Shown here one piece after another: positions 14,198-22,312 of a stretch of 64,000 nt of DNA. The notes beneath the pieces were generated by a model. The model had not been told where the DNA came from. It made no database searches and saw only the letters and a program-made list of their open reading frames with translations. The translations under genes were made by a program, and so were the position numbers. How positions within the stretch are numbered: the stretch's first letter is position 1; each line of letters starts with the position of its first letter. Origin of the DNA: Simplicispira lacusdiani (GTDB taxonomy: Bacteria; Pseudomonadota; Gammaproteobacteria; Burkholderiales; Burkholderiaceae_C); NCBI RefSeq assembly GCF_003604195.1, contig NZ_QXGR01000002.1, forward strand, positions 352,684-416,683. The letters run 5' to 3'.

Positions 14198-16645
14198 TCA
14201 CCCGCAGCTGCCCAGGTGTCCGCACTGGGTGCAGTAGTCGCAGCCGTCCTTGCGGATCATGGCGTGCGCGCCGCACTCGGAGCACTTCTTGCCCGCCATG
14301 ACGGGCGGTGTGGCGGCCAGGGGCGCGTCACCGCCCTGCGGCACCTCCTGCACCACGGGCGCCTGCTGGCGCGCGCGGCGCGCCAGGATGTTCTGGATGG
14401 CGTAGGCGATGGCCGCGACCTCGGAGTCGTGCCACTTGGGCACATGCGTGCCGTCGTCCTTCTGGTGCGTGCCCAGGCGCACCGGGCCGCGGTCCCAGGC
14501 GACCTTGCGCATGTCGGACAGCGCGCGTTCCAGGAAGCCGCCGCGCGCGGCCAGCGACAGCAGGCGCATGCTCGACGTGACCCACTGCTGCGATTCGCCG
14601 CTCTGGCCCACGGGCATGAAGAACTCGATGGCGCGGTCCACCGTGCCCGTGCCGTCGGCGTTGGGCACCGGCAGGAAGGAGACGATGAGGTACAGGCGCT
14701 TCTGGCCTTCCTGCGTCCAGTAGTCCACCTTCTCGGCCACGGCCGAGAGGGCGCCCTTGGGACGGCTCTCGATCACGGTACGCATCGGGTCCACGGGCGC
14801 GGCTTCGGGCGCGGCGGGGGCGGACTTCTTGTCGGCCTCGGGCGCTGCGTGCACTTCCAGTACGGAACCCAGGATGTTGTTCGGGCGGTAGGTGGCCAGT
14901 CCCTTGAGGCGGGCGCGCCAAGCCTGCAGGTACAGGCCCTTGAAGTCGTCGTAGGGGTAGTCGGCCGGAATGTTGACGGTCTTGGAGATGGCCGTGTCCA
15001 CGAAGGGCTGCACCGTCTCCATCATGGCGATGTGATCCTGGGCCGACATCTCCAGCGCCGAGACGAAATACTCGGGCAGCTGGGTCACGTCGCCGCCCAG
15101 CTCACGGTACAGGCGCCAGGAATGGTCTTCCACGGCGTACTCGGCCATGCTGCCGTCGGCCTCGCGCTTCTTGCGCTTGTACATCCAGGAGAACGGCGGC
15201 TCGATGCCGTTGGAGGCGTTGTCGGCGAAGGCCAGGCTCACGGTGCCGGTGGGCGCGATCGACAGCAGGTGGCTGTTGCGGATGCCGTGCTGGCGGATCT
15301 GCTTCTTCAGCGCGGCCGGCAGGCGGCTGGCGAAGGTGCCGTCGGCCAGGTAGCCAGCGGCATCGAATGCCGGGAAGGCGCCCTTCTCGCGCGCCAGTTC
15401 CACCGAGGCGCCGTAGGCGCTGTCGCGCATGTGCTCGGCGATGCGCGCGGCCATCTCGCGGCCTTCCTGGCTGTCGTAGCGCAGGCACAGCATGGCCAGG
15501 GTGTTGCCCATGCCGGTGAAGCCCACGCCGATGCGGCGCTTGGCCTTGGCCTCGGCGTCCTGCTGCGGCAGGGGCCAGAAGGTCACGTCGAGCACGTTGT
15601 CGAGCGCGCGCACCTGCAGCGCCACCGACTTGGCGAAGGAATCGAAGTCGAACGAGGGCACGCCGTCGAAGCCGAACGGATTGCGCACGAAATGCGTCAG
15701 GATGATGGGACCGAGGTCGCAGCAGCCGTAGGACGGCAGGGGCTGCTCGCCACAGGGGTTGGTGGCGGCGATCTGCTCGCAGTAGCGCAGGTTGTTGTCC
15801 TGGTTGATGTGGTCCAGGAACAGGATGCCGGGCTCGGCGAAGTCGTAGGTCGACTTCATGATGGTGTCCCAGAGGTCGCGCGCGGGCAGGTTCTGGTAGA
15901 CCCACAGGCCGTCGGCGCGCTGGTACGCGCCCTGCTCCATCACGGTGGCGCCGGGCTTGGCGCGGTGCACCAGCTCCCAGGGCTGGTCGTCGATCACGGC
16001 CTGGATGAAGGCGTCGCTCACGCCGACCGACACGTTGAAGTTGTTCCAGCGGCCCGGCGTGCGCTTGGCGGTGATGAAGTCGTGCACATCGGGGTGGTCG
16101 ATGCGCAGCACGCCCATCTGCGCGCCACGGCGCGCGCCCGCGCTCTCGACGGTGGAGCAGGACTGGTCGAACACGTTGATGTAGCTGCACGGGCCCGAGG
16201 CCATGGAGTGCGTGCCCTTGACCTCGGCGCCGCGCGGGCGGATGCGCGAGAAGTCATAGCCCACGCCGCCGCCGCGGCGCATGGTCTCGGCGGCCTCGCG
16301 CAGGGCCTCGTAGATGCCGGGGAAGCCCTCGTCGTCCACGCCCTGGATGCAGTCGCCCACGGGCTGGACGAAGCAGTTGATCAGCGTGGCCTGGATGTCG
16401 GTGCCGGCCGCGCTCATGATGCGCCCGGCGCCGATGGCGCCCGCGTGCATGTTGGCGAGGAACAGGGCCTCGTATTTCTCGCGTTCTTCCGGTTTCTCCA
16501 CCGACGCCAACGCCTTGGCCACGCGGCGGAACAGATCCTCGGCACTGGTTTCGCCCGCCTTGAGGTATTTTTCCTTCAGCACATCGAGGCTGATGGGCTG
16601 GGTGGCCGTGACGTCGTGCGCGCGGCCCAGGTTTTCTCGCTTCAT
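14198..16645 (-). CDS. nrdJ: Adenosylcobalamin-dependent (class II) ribonucleoside-diphosphate reductase
   Basis: It reduces ribonucleotides to deoxyribonucleotides without oxygen, using adenosylcobalamin to make the thiyl radical. In the 815-residue protein, LINCFVQPVGDCIQG carries the N-terminal redox Cys, GGGVGYDFSRIRPRGA matches the substrate region, NPCGEQPLPSYGCCDLG holds the catalytic N-x-C-x-E motif, and the tail has two CxxC pairs (CSECGAH, CDYCTQCGH) that probably bind zinc. A flexible Lys/Ala/Pro region near residue 610 links the core to an extra C-terminal domain. The start MKRENLGRAHDV at 16645 fits the family. The 310-bp upstream region was checked for an NrdR box and a cobalamin riboswitch without a convincing result. 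Confidence 0.93.
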   Translation of the reverse strand: MKRENLGRAHDVTATQPISLDVLKEKYLKAGETSAEDLFRRVAKALASVEKPEEREKYEALFLANMHAGAIGAGRIMSAAGTDIQATLINCFVQPVGDCIQGVDDEGFPGIYEALREAAETMRRGGGVGYDFSRIRPRGAEVKGTHSMASGPCSYINVFDQSCSTVESAGARRGAQMGVLRIDHPDVHDFITAKRTPGRWNNFNVSVGVSDAFIQAVIDDQPWELVHRAKPGATVMEQGAYQRADGLWVYQNLPARDLWDTIMKSTYDFAEPGILFLDHINQDNNLRYCEQIAATNPCGEQPLPSYGCCDLGPIILTHFVRNPFGFDGVPSFDFDSFAKSVALQVRALDNVLDVTFWPLPQQDAEAKAKRRIGVGFTGMGNTLAMLCLRYDSQEGREMAARIAEHMRDSAYGASVELAREKGAFPAFDAAGYLADGTFASRLPAALKKQIRQHGIRNSHLLSIAPTGTVSLAFADNASNGIEPPFSWMYKRKKREADGSMAEYAVEDHSWRLYRELGGDVTQLPEYFVSALEMSAQDHIAMMETVQPFVDTAISKTVNIPADYPYDDFKGLYLQAWRARLKGLATYRPNNILGSVLEVHAAPEADKKSAPAAPEAAPVDPMRTVIESRPKGALSAVAEKVDYWTQEGQKRLYLIVSFLPVPNADGTGTVDRAIEFFMPVGQSGESQQWVTSSMRLLSLAARGGFLERALSDMRKVAWDRGPVRLGTHQKDDGTHVPKWHDSEVAAIAYAIQNILARRARQQAPVVQEVPQGGDAPLAATPPVMAGKKCSECGAHAMIRKDGCDYCTQCGHLGSCG

Positions 16646-16955
16646 GGTTGCAATCCCGTTGATTTTTGTCTGCCGACACCCCTTCCGGTGGCATGGATGG
16701 AGGGGGTGGGGCGCGCCGGTGCGGACCGGGCGCCAGTAACCGGGCAGTGTAGCGTTTCGGGCCTGTCCGGCCCTCCGGGATTTACCTGCCCACGCCCCTC
16801 GATGCGCGTAACGTCTTGATTTACAAGGGTTGTAAATTTTTGTTGTCGGTTTTTTTGCACAACCGGAATGCAAGGGTTTTCCCTAGGCGCCATTCCCTGA
16901 TCAGACAGGGGACAGGCCTTGTCTGGTCGGCCCGAGGCGCTCGCAAAGCAGTAGC
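16646..16955. other. Divergent intergenic region between nrdJ and chaN
   Basis: This 310-bp gene-free region holds the promoters of nrdJ (minus) and chaN (plus). It changes from GC-rich near nrdJ to AT-rich at 16810-16860. The only clear structure is the palindrome listed separately. No small gene or terminator was found. Confidence 0.6.
16820..16836. promoter_or_regulatory. Palindromic operator-like site TTTACAA-GGG-TTGTAAA
   Basis: A perfect 7-base inverted repeat with a 3-base spacer lies in an AT-rich patch of the nrdJ/chaN divergent region. It is the size of a dimeric repressor or activator site, but it does not match the FNR, Fur or NrdR consensus well enough to name the regulator. Confidence 0.4.
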
Positions 16956-17798
16956 ATGATGTCCATGCGCCGACCTCAGCCTCCATTCCTTCCCGCCGTC
17001 CTTTTCGCGCTCTTGCTGTCGCTTTCGGGCTGCGCGCTGGTGCGCCCCGCGTCCACGCCCTGGCCTGGCGCGCTGCAGTCGCTGCTGCCAGCCGACGTGC
17101 TGCTGCTGGGCGAGCGGCACGACGCGCCCGAGCACCAGCGGTTGCAGCGCGAGGCCATCGAATGGCTGGCCGGGCAGGGCCGGCTGGCGGCCCTGGTGAT
17201 GGAAATGGCCGAGCAGGGCCACGGCACCGAGGGCCTGCCACGCGATGCCAGCGAGGCCGCCGTGCAGGCGGCGCTGGCCTGGAACGACGGCGCATGGCCC
17301 TGGCGCCAGTACGGCCCCGTGGCCATGGCGGCCGTGCGCGCGGGCGTGCCGGTGCTCGGCGGCAACCTGCCCCGGCGCGAGCTGCGCACCGCGCTGAGCG
17401 ATGGCACGCTCGAAGCCCTGCTGCCCGCCGCGGACATGGAACGCCAGCGCCAGGCCGTGCGCGAAGGCCACTGCGGCCTGCTGCCCGAGGCGCGCGTGCC
17501 CGGCATGGCGCGCGTGCAGGTGGCACGCGACCAACGCATGGCCCAAACCGCCGCCGGCGCGCGGCGTCCCGGCCAGGTGGTGCTGCTGGTGGCGGGCGCG
17601 GCCCATGTCAAACGCAGCCTGGGCGTGCCCGTGCACCTGCCTGGAGATTTGAAGAAAAAAGTGGTCATAACCCACGCTGGCACTGCGGAAGAAGCTATCA
17701 AAAAAGAAGCAGACTGGCTGCAGGAGACCCCGGAACTACCACCCGACGACGCCTGCGCGCCGCTGCGCCAGCGCTGGCAGGGCACCCCGGCGCGCTGA
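16956..17798 (+). CDS. ChaN family lipoprotein
   Basis: This 280-residue protein has a lipoprotein signal (ALLLSLSGC; lipobox LSGC at residues 23-26) and the ChaN/DUF399 core: DVLLLGERHDAPEHQ, then LVMEMAEQGHG, WPWRQYGPVAMAAV, VPVLGGNLPR and QVVLLVAGAAHVKRSLGVPVH. ChaN homologues are iron-regulated haem-binding lipoproteins linked to haem uptake. Starts at 16956, 16959 and 16965 are all possible. Residues 231-251 (DLKKKVVITHAGTAEEAIKK) are encoded by a family-1 repeat, yet the flanking family sequence (LPGDL before, ETPELPPDDAC after) is intact, so this surface segment seems to tolerate replacement. purU starts 57 bp downstream. Confidence 0.88.
   Translation: MMSMRRPQPPFLPAVLFALLLSLSGCALVRPASTPWPGALQSLLPADVLLLGERHDAPEHQRLQREAIEWLAGQGRLAALVMEMAEQGHGTEGLPRDASEAAVQAALAWNDGAWPWRQYGPVAMAAVRAGVPVLGGNLPRRELRTALSDGTLEALLPAADMERQRQAVREGHCGLLPEARVPGMARVQVARDQRMAQTAAGARRPGQVVLLVAGAAHVKRSLGVPVHLPGDLKKKVVITHAGTAEEAIKKEADWLQETPELPPDDACAPLRQRWQGTPAR
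17648..17710 (-). repeat. Family-1 palindromic repeat, in-frame copy inside chaN
   Basis: On the minus strand: GCTTCTTTTTTGATAGCTTC, CCAGCGTGGGTTATGACCAC, TTTTTTCTTC. It is more diverged than the intergenic copies, but the ATAGCT box, the AGCG centre and the T-rich end are in the right order. Confidence 0.6.
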
Positions 17799-17855
17799 AC
17801 GCGCGGGCGGAGGGCACGGCACCCGCCCGGTGGGTGCTGCGACAATGGCGGCGAT

Positions 17856-18707
17856 ATGAAACCCCATGCCTACGTTCTCACCCTCTCCTGCCCCGACCGC
17901 CTGGGGCTGGTGCATGCCGTCTCCGGGTTCCTGCTGGAACAGGGCGGCAACATCGAAGAGGCCGCACAGTTCAATGACGACGACACCGGCCTGTTCTTCA
18001 TGCGCGTGCAGTTCGCCTGCGGGCAGCACGACCATGCCACGCTCAAGGAGCGCATGGCCGCCTTCGCCACGCCCTTCCAGATGCGCTGGAGCCTGCACGC
18101 CCTGGCCGAGCCGATGCGCACCGTGCTCATGGTCAGCCGCGAGGGCCATTGCCTCAACGACCTGCTGTTCCGCTGGAAGAGCGGCCTGCTGCCGGTGGAC
18201 ATCCGCGCCATCATCAGCAACCACCGCGACTTCTACCAGCTCGCCGCCAGCTACAACGTGCCCTTCCACCACATCCCGGTGACGGCCGCCACCAAGGCGC
18301 AGGCCGAGGCGCGCCAATTCGAGATCATCGAGCAGGAAGGCGCCGAACTGGTGGTGCTGGCACGCTACATGCAGGTGCTGTCGAACGACCTGTGCACCAA
18401 GCTGGCGGGCCGCGCCATCAACATCCACCACAGCTTCCTGCCCAGCTTCAAGGGCGCCAAGCCCTACTACCAGGCACACGACCGGGGCGTGAAGCTCATC
18501 GGCGCCACGGCGCACTACGTGACGGCCGACCTCGACGAGGGTCCGATCATCGAACAGGACGTGGCCCGTGCCGACCACACCGACACCGTGGAGGACCTCA
18601 CCGCGCGCGGCCGCGACACCGAAAGCCAGGTGCTGGCGCGTGCCGTGAAGTGGCACAGCGAGCACCGCGTGCTGCTCAACGGCCACCGGACGGTCGTCTT
18701 CCGCTGA
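17856..18707 (+). CDS. purU: Formyltetrahydrofolate deformylase
   Basis: It hydrolyses 10-formyl-THF to formate and THF, balancing one-carbon pools and feeding formate to purine synthesis. The 283-residue protein is of standard length. It has an N-terminal ACT domain (YVLTLSCPDRLGLVHAVSGF), then the formyltransferase-like core with FYQLAASYNVPFHHIPV, NIHHSFLPSFKGAKPY near residues 188-203 (catalytic His) and DLDEGPIIEQDV (catalytic Asp). The start is fixed by MKPHAYVLTLSCPDR. A LysR-family gene follows after 14 bp on the same strand, which may be coincidence or co-transcription. Confidence 0.96.
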   Translation: MKPHAYVLTLSCPDRLGLVHAVSGFLLEQGGNIEEAAQFNDDDTGLFFMRVQFACGQHDHATLKERMAAFATPFQMRWSLHALAEPMRTVLMVSREGHCLNDLLFRWKSGLLPVDIRAIISNHRDFYQLAASYNVPFHHIPVTAATKAQAEARQFEIIEQEGAELVVLARYMQVLSNDLCTKLAGRAINIHHSFLPSFKGAKPYYQAHDRGVKLIGATAHYVTADLDEGPIIEQDVARADHTDTVEDLTARGRDTESQVLARAVKWHSEHRVLLNGHRTVVFR

Positions 18708-18721
18708 CCGGGACACACGCC

Positions 18722-19633
18722 ATGGCCACGGAACGCGCCCCGCTGGACTCCGCGCCCGGCGCCGGAGCGCGGCGCATTCCGCCCATCCAGTGCCTGCTGA
18801 CCTTCGAGGCGCTGGCGCGGCTGCGCAGCGTCACGCTCACGGCCGACGAGTTGTGCGTCACGCCCAGCGCCGTGAGCCACCGCGTCAAGCAGCTGGAGCA
18901 GATCCTGGGCACGCAGCTCTTCGGCCGCGCCGACTTTTCGCTCACCACCGACGGCATCGCCTACCTGGCCCATGTGCGCGAGGGCCTGACCGCGCTGCAG
19001 CGTTTTCCCGGTGTCGCCGCCGCGCCCGGCAAGCGGCGGCTGAAGCTGGCCGTCACGCCCACCTTTGCGCGCGTCATCCTGATCCCGCGCCTGCGCCAGT
19101 TCACCGAGGCCTACCCCGAGATCGACCTGGCGCTGCAGATCTCCATCCCGCTGCTGGACGTGGTGGCCGAGGACGCGGACCTCATGGTGCGCTTCGGCAG
19201 CGGGCACTACGCCGACGTCGAGCACGCCGAGATCGCGCGCGACGTGGTCACCCCCCTGGCCTCGCCCGCCTGGCTGCGCGAGCACGGGCCTTTCGAGCGG
19301 CCCGAGGAGCTGGACCCCGCCACCCTGCTGCGCAGCCCGCTGGAGCCCTGGCGCACCTGGTTCAGCGCCGTGGGGCTGGACTGGACCGAGCCCGGCTCTG
19401 GCTCGCAGTTCAACGACATCGGCCTGATGTGCGACGCCGCCGCCGCCGGCATGGGCGTGGCGCTGGTGCGCCTGAAGCTCGGCGCCCCCTGGATCGAGCA
19501 GGGCTCGCTGGTGCGCCTGTTCGAGACCGATGCCCCCAGCCCCCACGCCCACTACCTGTGCTGGCGCACCGGGACCATGGACCGCTGGGAGTGCGCCGCC
19601 TTCGCCGAGTGGCTGCACAAGACCATCTTCTGA
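18722..19633 (+). CDS. LysR-family transcriptional regulator (GcvA-like)
   Basis: This 303-residue protein has an N-terminal winged HTH: IQCLLTFEALARLRSVTLTA, then DELCVTPSAVSHRVKQLEQ as the recognition region. A substrate-binding domain starts near residue 97 (KLAVTPTFARVILIPRLRQF). The HTH wording (TFEA... TAVSHRVKQLE) and the PRLRQF segment are typical of the GcvA subgroup of LysR regulators. The ligand and targets are unknown. It starts 14 bp after purU, so it may control one-carbon metabolism, but LysR targets are usually divergent and none is divergent here. A family-1 repeat follows the stop. Confidence 0.9.
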   Translation: MATERAPLDSAPGAGARRIPPIQCLLTFEALARLRSVTLTADELCVTPSAVSHRVKQLEQILGTQLFGRADFSLTTDGIAYLAHVREGLTALQRFPGVAAAPGKRRLKLAVTPTFARVILIPRLRQFTEAYPEIDLALQISIPLLDVVAEDADLMVRFGSGHYADVEHAEIARDVVTPLASPAWLREHGPFERPEELDPATLLRSPLEPWRTWFSAVGLDWTEPGSGSQFNDIGLMCDAAAAGMGVALVRLKLGAPWIEQGSLVRLFETDAPSPHAHYLCWRTGTMDRWECAAFAEWLHKTIF

Positions 19634-19698
19634 TTTCAAGCAAAACAAGCCTTCAGACCAATCAATTCAAGCGCCATTAGCTCCTGAATTGATAGCAC
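19632..19698 (-). repeat. Family-1 palindromic repeat after the LysR gene
   Basis: On the minus strand: GTGCTATCAATTCAGGAGCT, AATGGCGCTTGAATTG, then TCTGAAGGCTTGTTTTGCTT. It overlaps the TGA of the regulator gene. Confidence 0.75.
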
Positions 19699-19782
19699 AA
19701 AACGCGCCAGTCGAGGACATTTCACGCGGCGCTGCAATAAACATCAGCCCCGCCCGGCCCGGCATGGCGCTACAGTGGCGCC

Positions 19783-21276
19783 ATGAACTCCGCCAGCGCC
19801 GCCACCCCCGCCACCGCACCGCCTTCCGAACGCGCCGCGCGCCAGGCCGAGGTGGTGCAGGCCCTGCTGCAGCACCTGCCCGCGCACGCGCTGCTGTGGC
19901 ACACCGAGGACACCACCCCCTACGAATGCGACGGACTCACCGCCTACCGCCAGCGCCCGCTGGTGGTGGCGCTGCCCGAGACCGAGGCGCAGGTGCAGGC
20001 CGTGCTGCGCGCCTGCCACCGCCTGAATGTGCCCGTGGTGGCGCGCGGCGCGGGCACCGGCCTGTCGGGCGGCGCGCTGCCGCACGCGCAGGGCGTGACG
20101 CTCTCGCTCGCCAAGTTCAACCAGATCCTGTCGCTCGACCCGGTGGGCCGCACCGCGCGCGTGCAGTGCGGCGTGCGCAACCTGGCCATCAGCGAGGCCG
20201 CGGCGCCCCATGGCTTGTACTATGCGCCCGACCCCAGCAGCCAGATCGCCTGCACCATCGGCGGCAACATCGCCGAGAACTCGGGCGGCGTGCACTGCCT
20301 GAAATACGGCCTGACGGTGCACAACGTGCTGCGCGTGCGCGGCTTCACGGCCGAGGGCGAGGAGGTCACTTTTGGCAGCGAGGCGCTCGACGCGCCGGGC
20401 TACGACCTGCTGGCCGCCGTGATCGGCAGCGAGGGCATGCTGGCCGTGGCGCTGGAAGTGACCGTCAAGCTCGTGCCCAAGCCGCAACTGGCGCGCTGCA
20501 TCATGGCCAGCTTCGACGACGTTCGCAAGGCGGGCGACGCGGTGGCCGCCGTGATCGCCGCAGGCATCATCCCGGCCGGGCTGGAGATGATGGACAAGCC
20601 CATGACCGCCGCCGTGGAGGACTTCGTGCACGCCGGCTACGACCTCACGGCCGAGGCCATCCTGCTGTGCGAGAGCGACGGCACGCCCGAGGAGGTGGAG
20701 GAAGAGATCGCGCGCATGAGCGCCGTGCTGCAAGGCGCCGGCGCCACCGCCCTGGCGGTGAGCCAGGACGAGGCCGAGCGCCTGCGCTTCTGGAGCGGGC
20801 GCAAGAATGCCTTCCCCGCCAGCGGCCGCATCAGCCCCGACTACATGTGCATGGACTCGACCATCCCGCGCAAGCGCCTGGCCGACATCCTGCTGGCCAT
20901 CCAGGACATGGAGAAGAAATACGGCCTGCGCTGCGCCAACGTGTTCCACGCGGGCGACGGCAACCTGCACCCGCTGATCCTGTTCGACGCCAACGACGCC
21001 GACCAGCTGCGCCGCGCCGAAGCCTTTGGCGCCGAGATCATGGACACCAGCGTGACCATGGGCGGCGCCATCACCGGCGAACATGGCGTGGGCGTGGAAA
21101 AGCTCGCCAGCATGCGCGTGCAGTTCACGGACGCCGAACTGGCGCAGATGGAGGACCTCAAGCGCGCCTTCGACCCGCAGGGCCTGCTCAACCCCGGCAA
21201 GGTGATCCCCACGCCCAACCGCTGCGGCGACATGGGGATGATGAAGGCCGTTCAGGGGGCGCTCGGCCGGGCCTGA
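19783..21276 (+). CDS. glcD: FAD-linked oxidase, glycolate oxidase GlcD / D-lactate dehydrogenase type
   Basis: It oxidises a 2-hydroxy acid (glycolate or D-lactate) with FAD. The 497-residue protein has the PCMH FAD-binding domain (VPVVARGAGTGLSGGA, IGGNIAENSGGVHCLKYG, GSEGMLAVALEVTVK) and the C-terminal FAD-oxidase domain (NVFHAGDGNLHPLILFD, GEHGVGVEKL, FDPQGLLNPGKV). The length and the GAGTGLSGGA/HAGDGNLHP motifs match GlcD. No glcE or glcF follows; instead an antisense LysR gene overlaps its last 25 bases. So this is either an unlinked GlcD subunit or a self-contained D-2-hydroxyacid dehydrogenase. Confidence 0.9.
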   Translation: MNSASAATPATAPPSERAARQAEVVQALLQHLPAHALLWHTEDTTPYECDGLTAYRQRPLVVALPETEAQVQAVLRACHRLNVPVVARGAGTGLSGGALPHAQGVTLSLAKFNQILSLDPVGRTARVQCGVRNLAISEAAAPHGLYYAPDPSSQIACTIGGNIAENSGGVHCLKYGLTVHNVLRVRGFTAEGEEVTFGSEALDAPGYDLLAAVIGSEGMLAVALEVTVKLVPKPQLARCIMASFDDVRKAGDAVAAVIAAGIIPAGLEMMDKPMTAAVEDFVHAGYDLTAEAILLCESDGTPEEVEEEIARMSAVLQGAGATALAVSQDEAERLRFWSGRKNAFPASGRISPDYMCMDSTIPRKRLADILLAIQDMEKKYGLRCANVFHAGDGNLHPLILFDANDADQLRRAEAFGAEIMDTSVTMGGAITGEHGVGVEKLASMRVQFTDAELAQMEDLKRAFDPQGLLNPGKVIPTPNRCGDMGMMKAVQGALGRA

Positions 21277-22154
21277 GCCTCCAGCCAGTCGCGCAAGGCC
21301 TGCAGCGCCTCCGAGCCCGGCCGGTGCTGGGGCTGCACGAACCAGTAGCCCTGCGTGCCGGGCAGTTCCTGCGGGTGCGCCTGCACGAGCTGACCGGCCT
21401 GCAGCGCCTCGCGCGCCAGCAGCAGCGGCACCAGGCCCACGCCCAGCCCAGCGGCTGCGGCGGCGATCACCATGGAAAACTGCTCGTAGCGCGGCCCGCG
21501 CGAAGCGTGCAGCGTGTAGTGCCAGCCGCGCTCGGCATACCAATCGCGCCAGGCCTGCGCGCGCGTGGCCAGCGTGAGGTGCGGACACCGCAGCCAGGCC
21601 GCCTCGTCGCCCAGGGCCTGCGCGGCGGCGTACTGCGGGCTGCACACGGGCACGCACGGGCCCTCGGGCACGACCATGCAGCCTTGCGTATCGGGCCAGA
21701 GGCGGTCGCCGTAATAGATCGCGGCGTCGAACCCGCTTTCGTCGAACGCGAACACCTCCGAGCGCGCCGCCAGGTTGAGCGTGATGCGCGGGTGCAGCGC
21801 CGCGAACCGCGGCAGGCGCGGGATCAGCCACTGCGTGCTGAAGGTGGACACCACGGCCAGGTTCAGCACGTAGCCCTCCTCCCGGCCCACGCGGATTTCT
21901 TGCGTGTCGCGCTCGATCTGCTCCAGGTGCCGGCGGATGCGCGCGGCGTAGCTGCGGCCGGTGTCCGTCAGCGCCAGGCGCTGGCGCGCGCGCACGAACA
22001 GCGTCACGCCCAGGCGCGCTTCGAGCGCGGCCACATGGCGGCTCACCGCGCTCGGGGTAAGCGCCAGCTCCTCGGCCGCGCGCGAGAAGCTCTGCAGCCG
22101 CGCCGAGGCCTCGAAGGCCTGGAGAACGCCCAGGCTGGGGATGTCTTTTCTCAT
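21252..22154 (-). CDS. LysR-family transcriptional regulator
   Basis: This 300-residue protein has the N-terminal HTH SLGVLQAFEASARLQSFSRA then EELALTPSAVSRHVAALEAR, and a substrate-binding domain from about residue 90 (LNLAVVSTFSTQWLIPRLPR). The start MRKDIPSLG at 22154 is preferred to an ATG at 22172. It is divergent from the P6C-dehydrogenase-like gene across 158 bp holding a perfect -35 and an imperfect inverted repeat. By the usual LysR arrangement it probably activates that gene set in response to a pathway intermediate. Its 3' end overlaps glcD by 25 bases on the opposite strand. Confidence 0.92.
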   Translation of the reverse strand: MRKDIPSLGVLQAFEASARLQSFSRAAEELALTPSAVSRHVAALEARLGVTLFVRARQRLALTDTGRSYAARIRRHLEQIERDTQEIRVGREEGYVLNLAVVSTFSTQWLIPRLPRFAALHPRITLNLAARSEVFAFDESGFDAAIYYGDRLWPDTQGCMVVPEGPCVPVCSPQYAAAQALGDEAAWLRCPHLTLATRAQAWRDWYAERGWHYTLHASRGPRYEQFSMVIAAAAAGLGVGLVPLLLAREALQAGQLVQAHPQELPGTQGYWFVQPQHRPGSEALQALRDWLEAQARPSAP

Positions 22155-22185
22155 GGCAGGCACCGCCTCCAATCATTCATAAAAC

Positions 22186-22217
22186 TCAACAAGTTTGACA
22201 GACATAGCAGTTGTTCA
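22186..22217 (+). promoter_or_regulatory. Candidate LysR-controlled promoter of the aldehyde dehydrogenase gene
   Basis: TTGACA at 22195-22200 is a perfect -35 hexamer, but no good -10 follows at 16-18 bp, as expected for an activator-dependent promoter. It lies inside an imperfect inverted repeat TCAACAA (22186-22192) and TTGTTCA (22211-22217), a plausible LysR dimer site. Confidence 0.35.
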
Positions 22218-22257
22218 ATGCACTGGGCGCAATTACCATGGGCCGACGTTCTTTCAG

Positions 22258-22285
22258 CCCCCGCATGCGCGGGGAGCCTTTTTTG
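22258..22285 (+). terminator. Terminator-like hairpin in the leader of the aldehyde dehydrogenase gene
   Basis: CCCCGC at 22259-22264 pairs with GCGGGG at 22269-22274 around the loop ATGC, and TTTTTT follows four bases later. It lies downstream of the candidate promoter and 28 bp before the ATG, so it would act as an attenuator. No leader peptide or antiterminator structure was identified. Confidence 0.6.
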
Positions 22286-22312
22286 TCCCGCTGCCTTTTC
22301 CCCTGCCTGCCC

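Noticed and set aside
16646..16790. Possible cobalamin riboswitch upstream of the B12-dependent nrdJ
   Set aside because: Some short matches to B12-box wording exist, but the conserved core could not be placed in order, so no feature is claimed.
16800..16860. Possible NrdR boxes upstream of nrdJ
   Set aside because: The TTTACAA-GGG-TTGTAAA palindrome does not match the 16-bp NrdR consensus and no second box lies at the expected spacing.
22255..22285. CCCCGCATGCGCGGGGA resembles the core of a type I-E CRISPR repeat
   Set aside because: There is a single copy, no spacer array and no cas gene; the T run after the stem makes a terminator the better reading.
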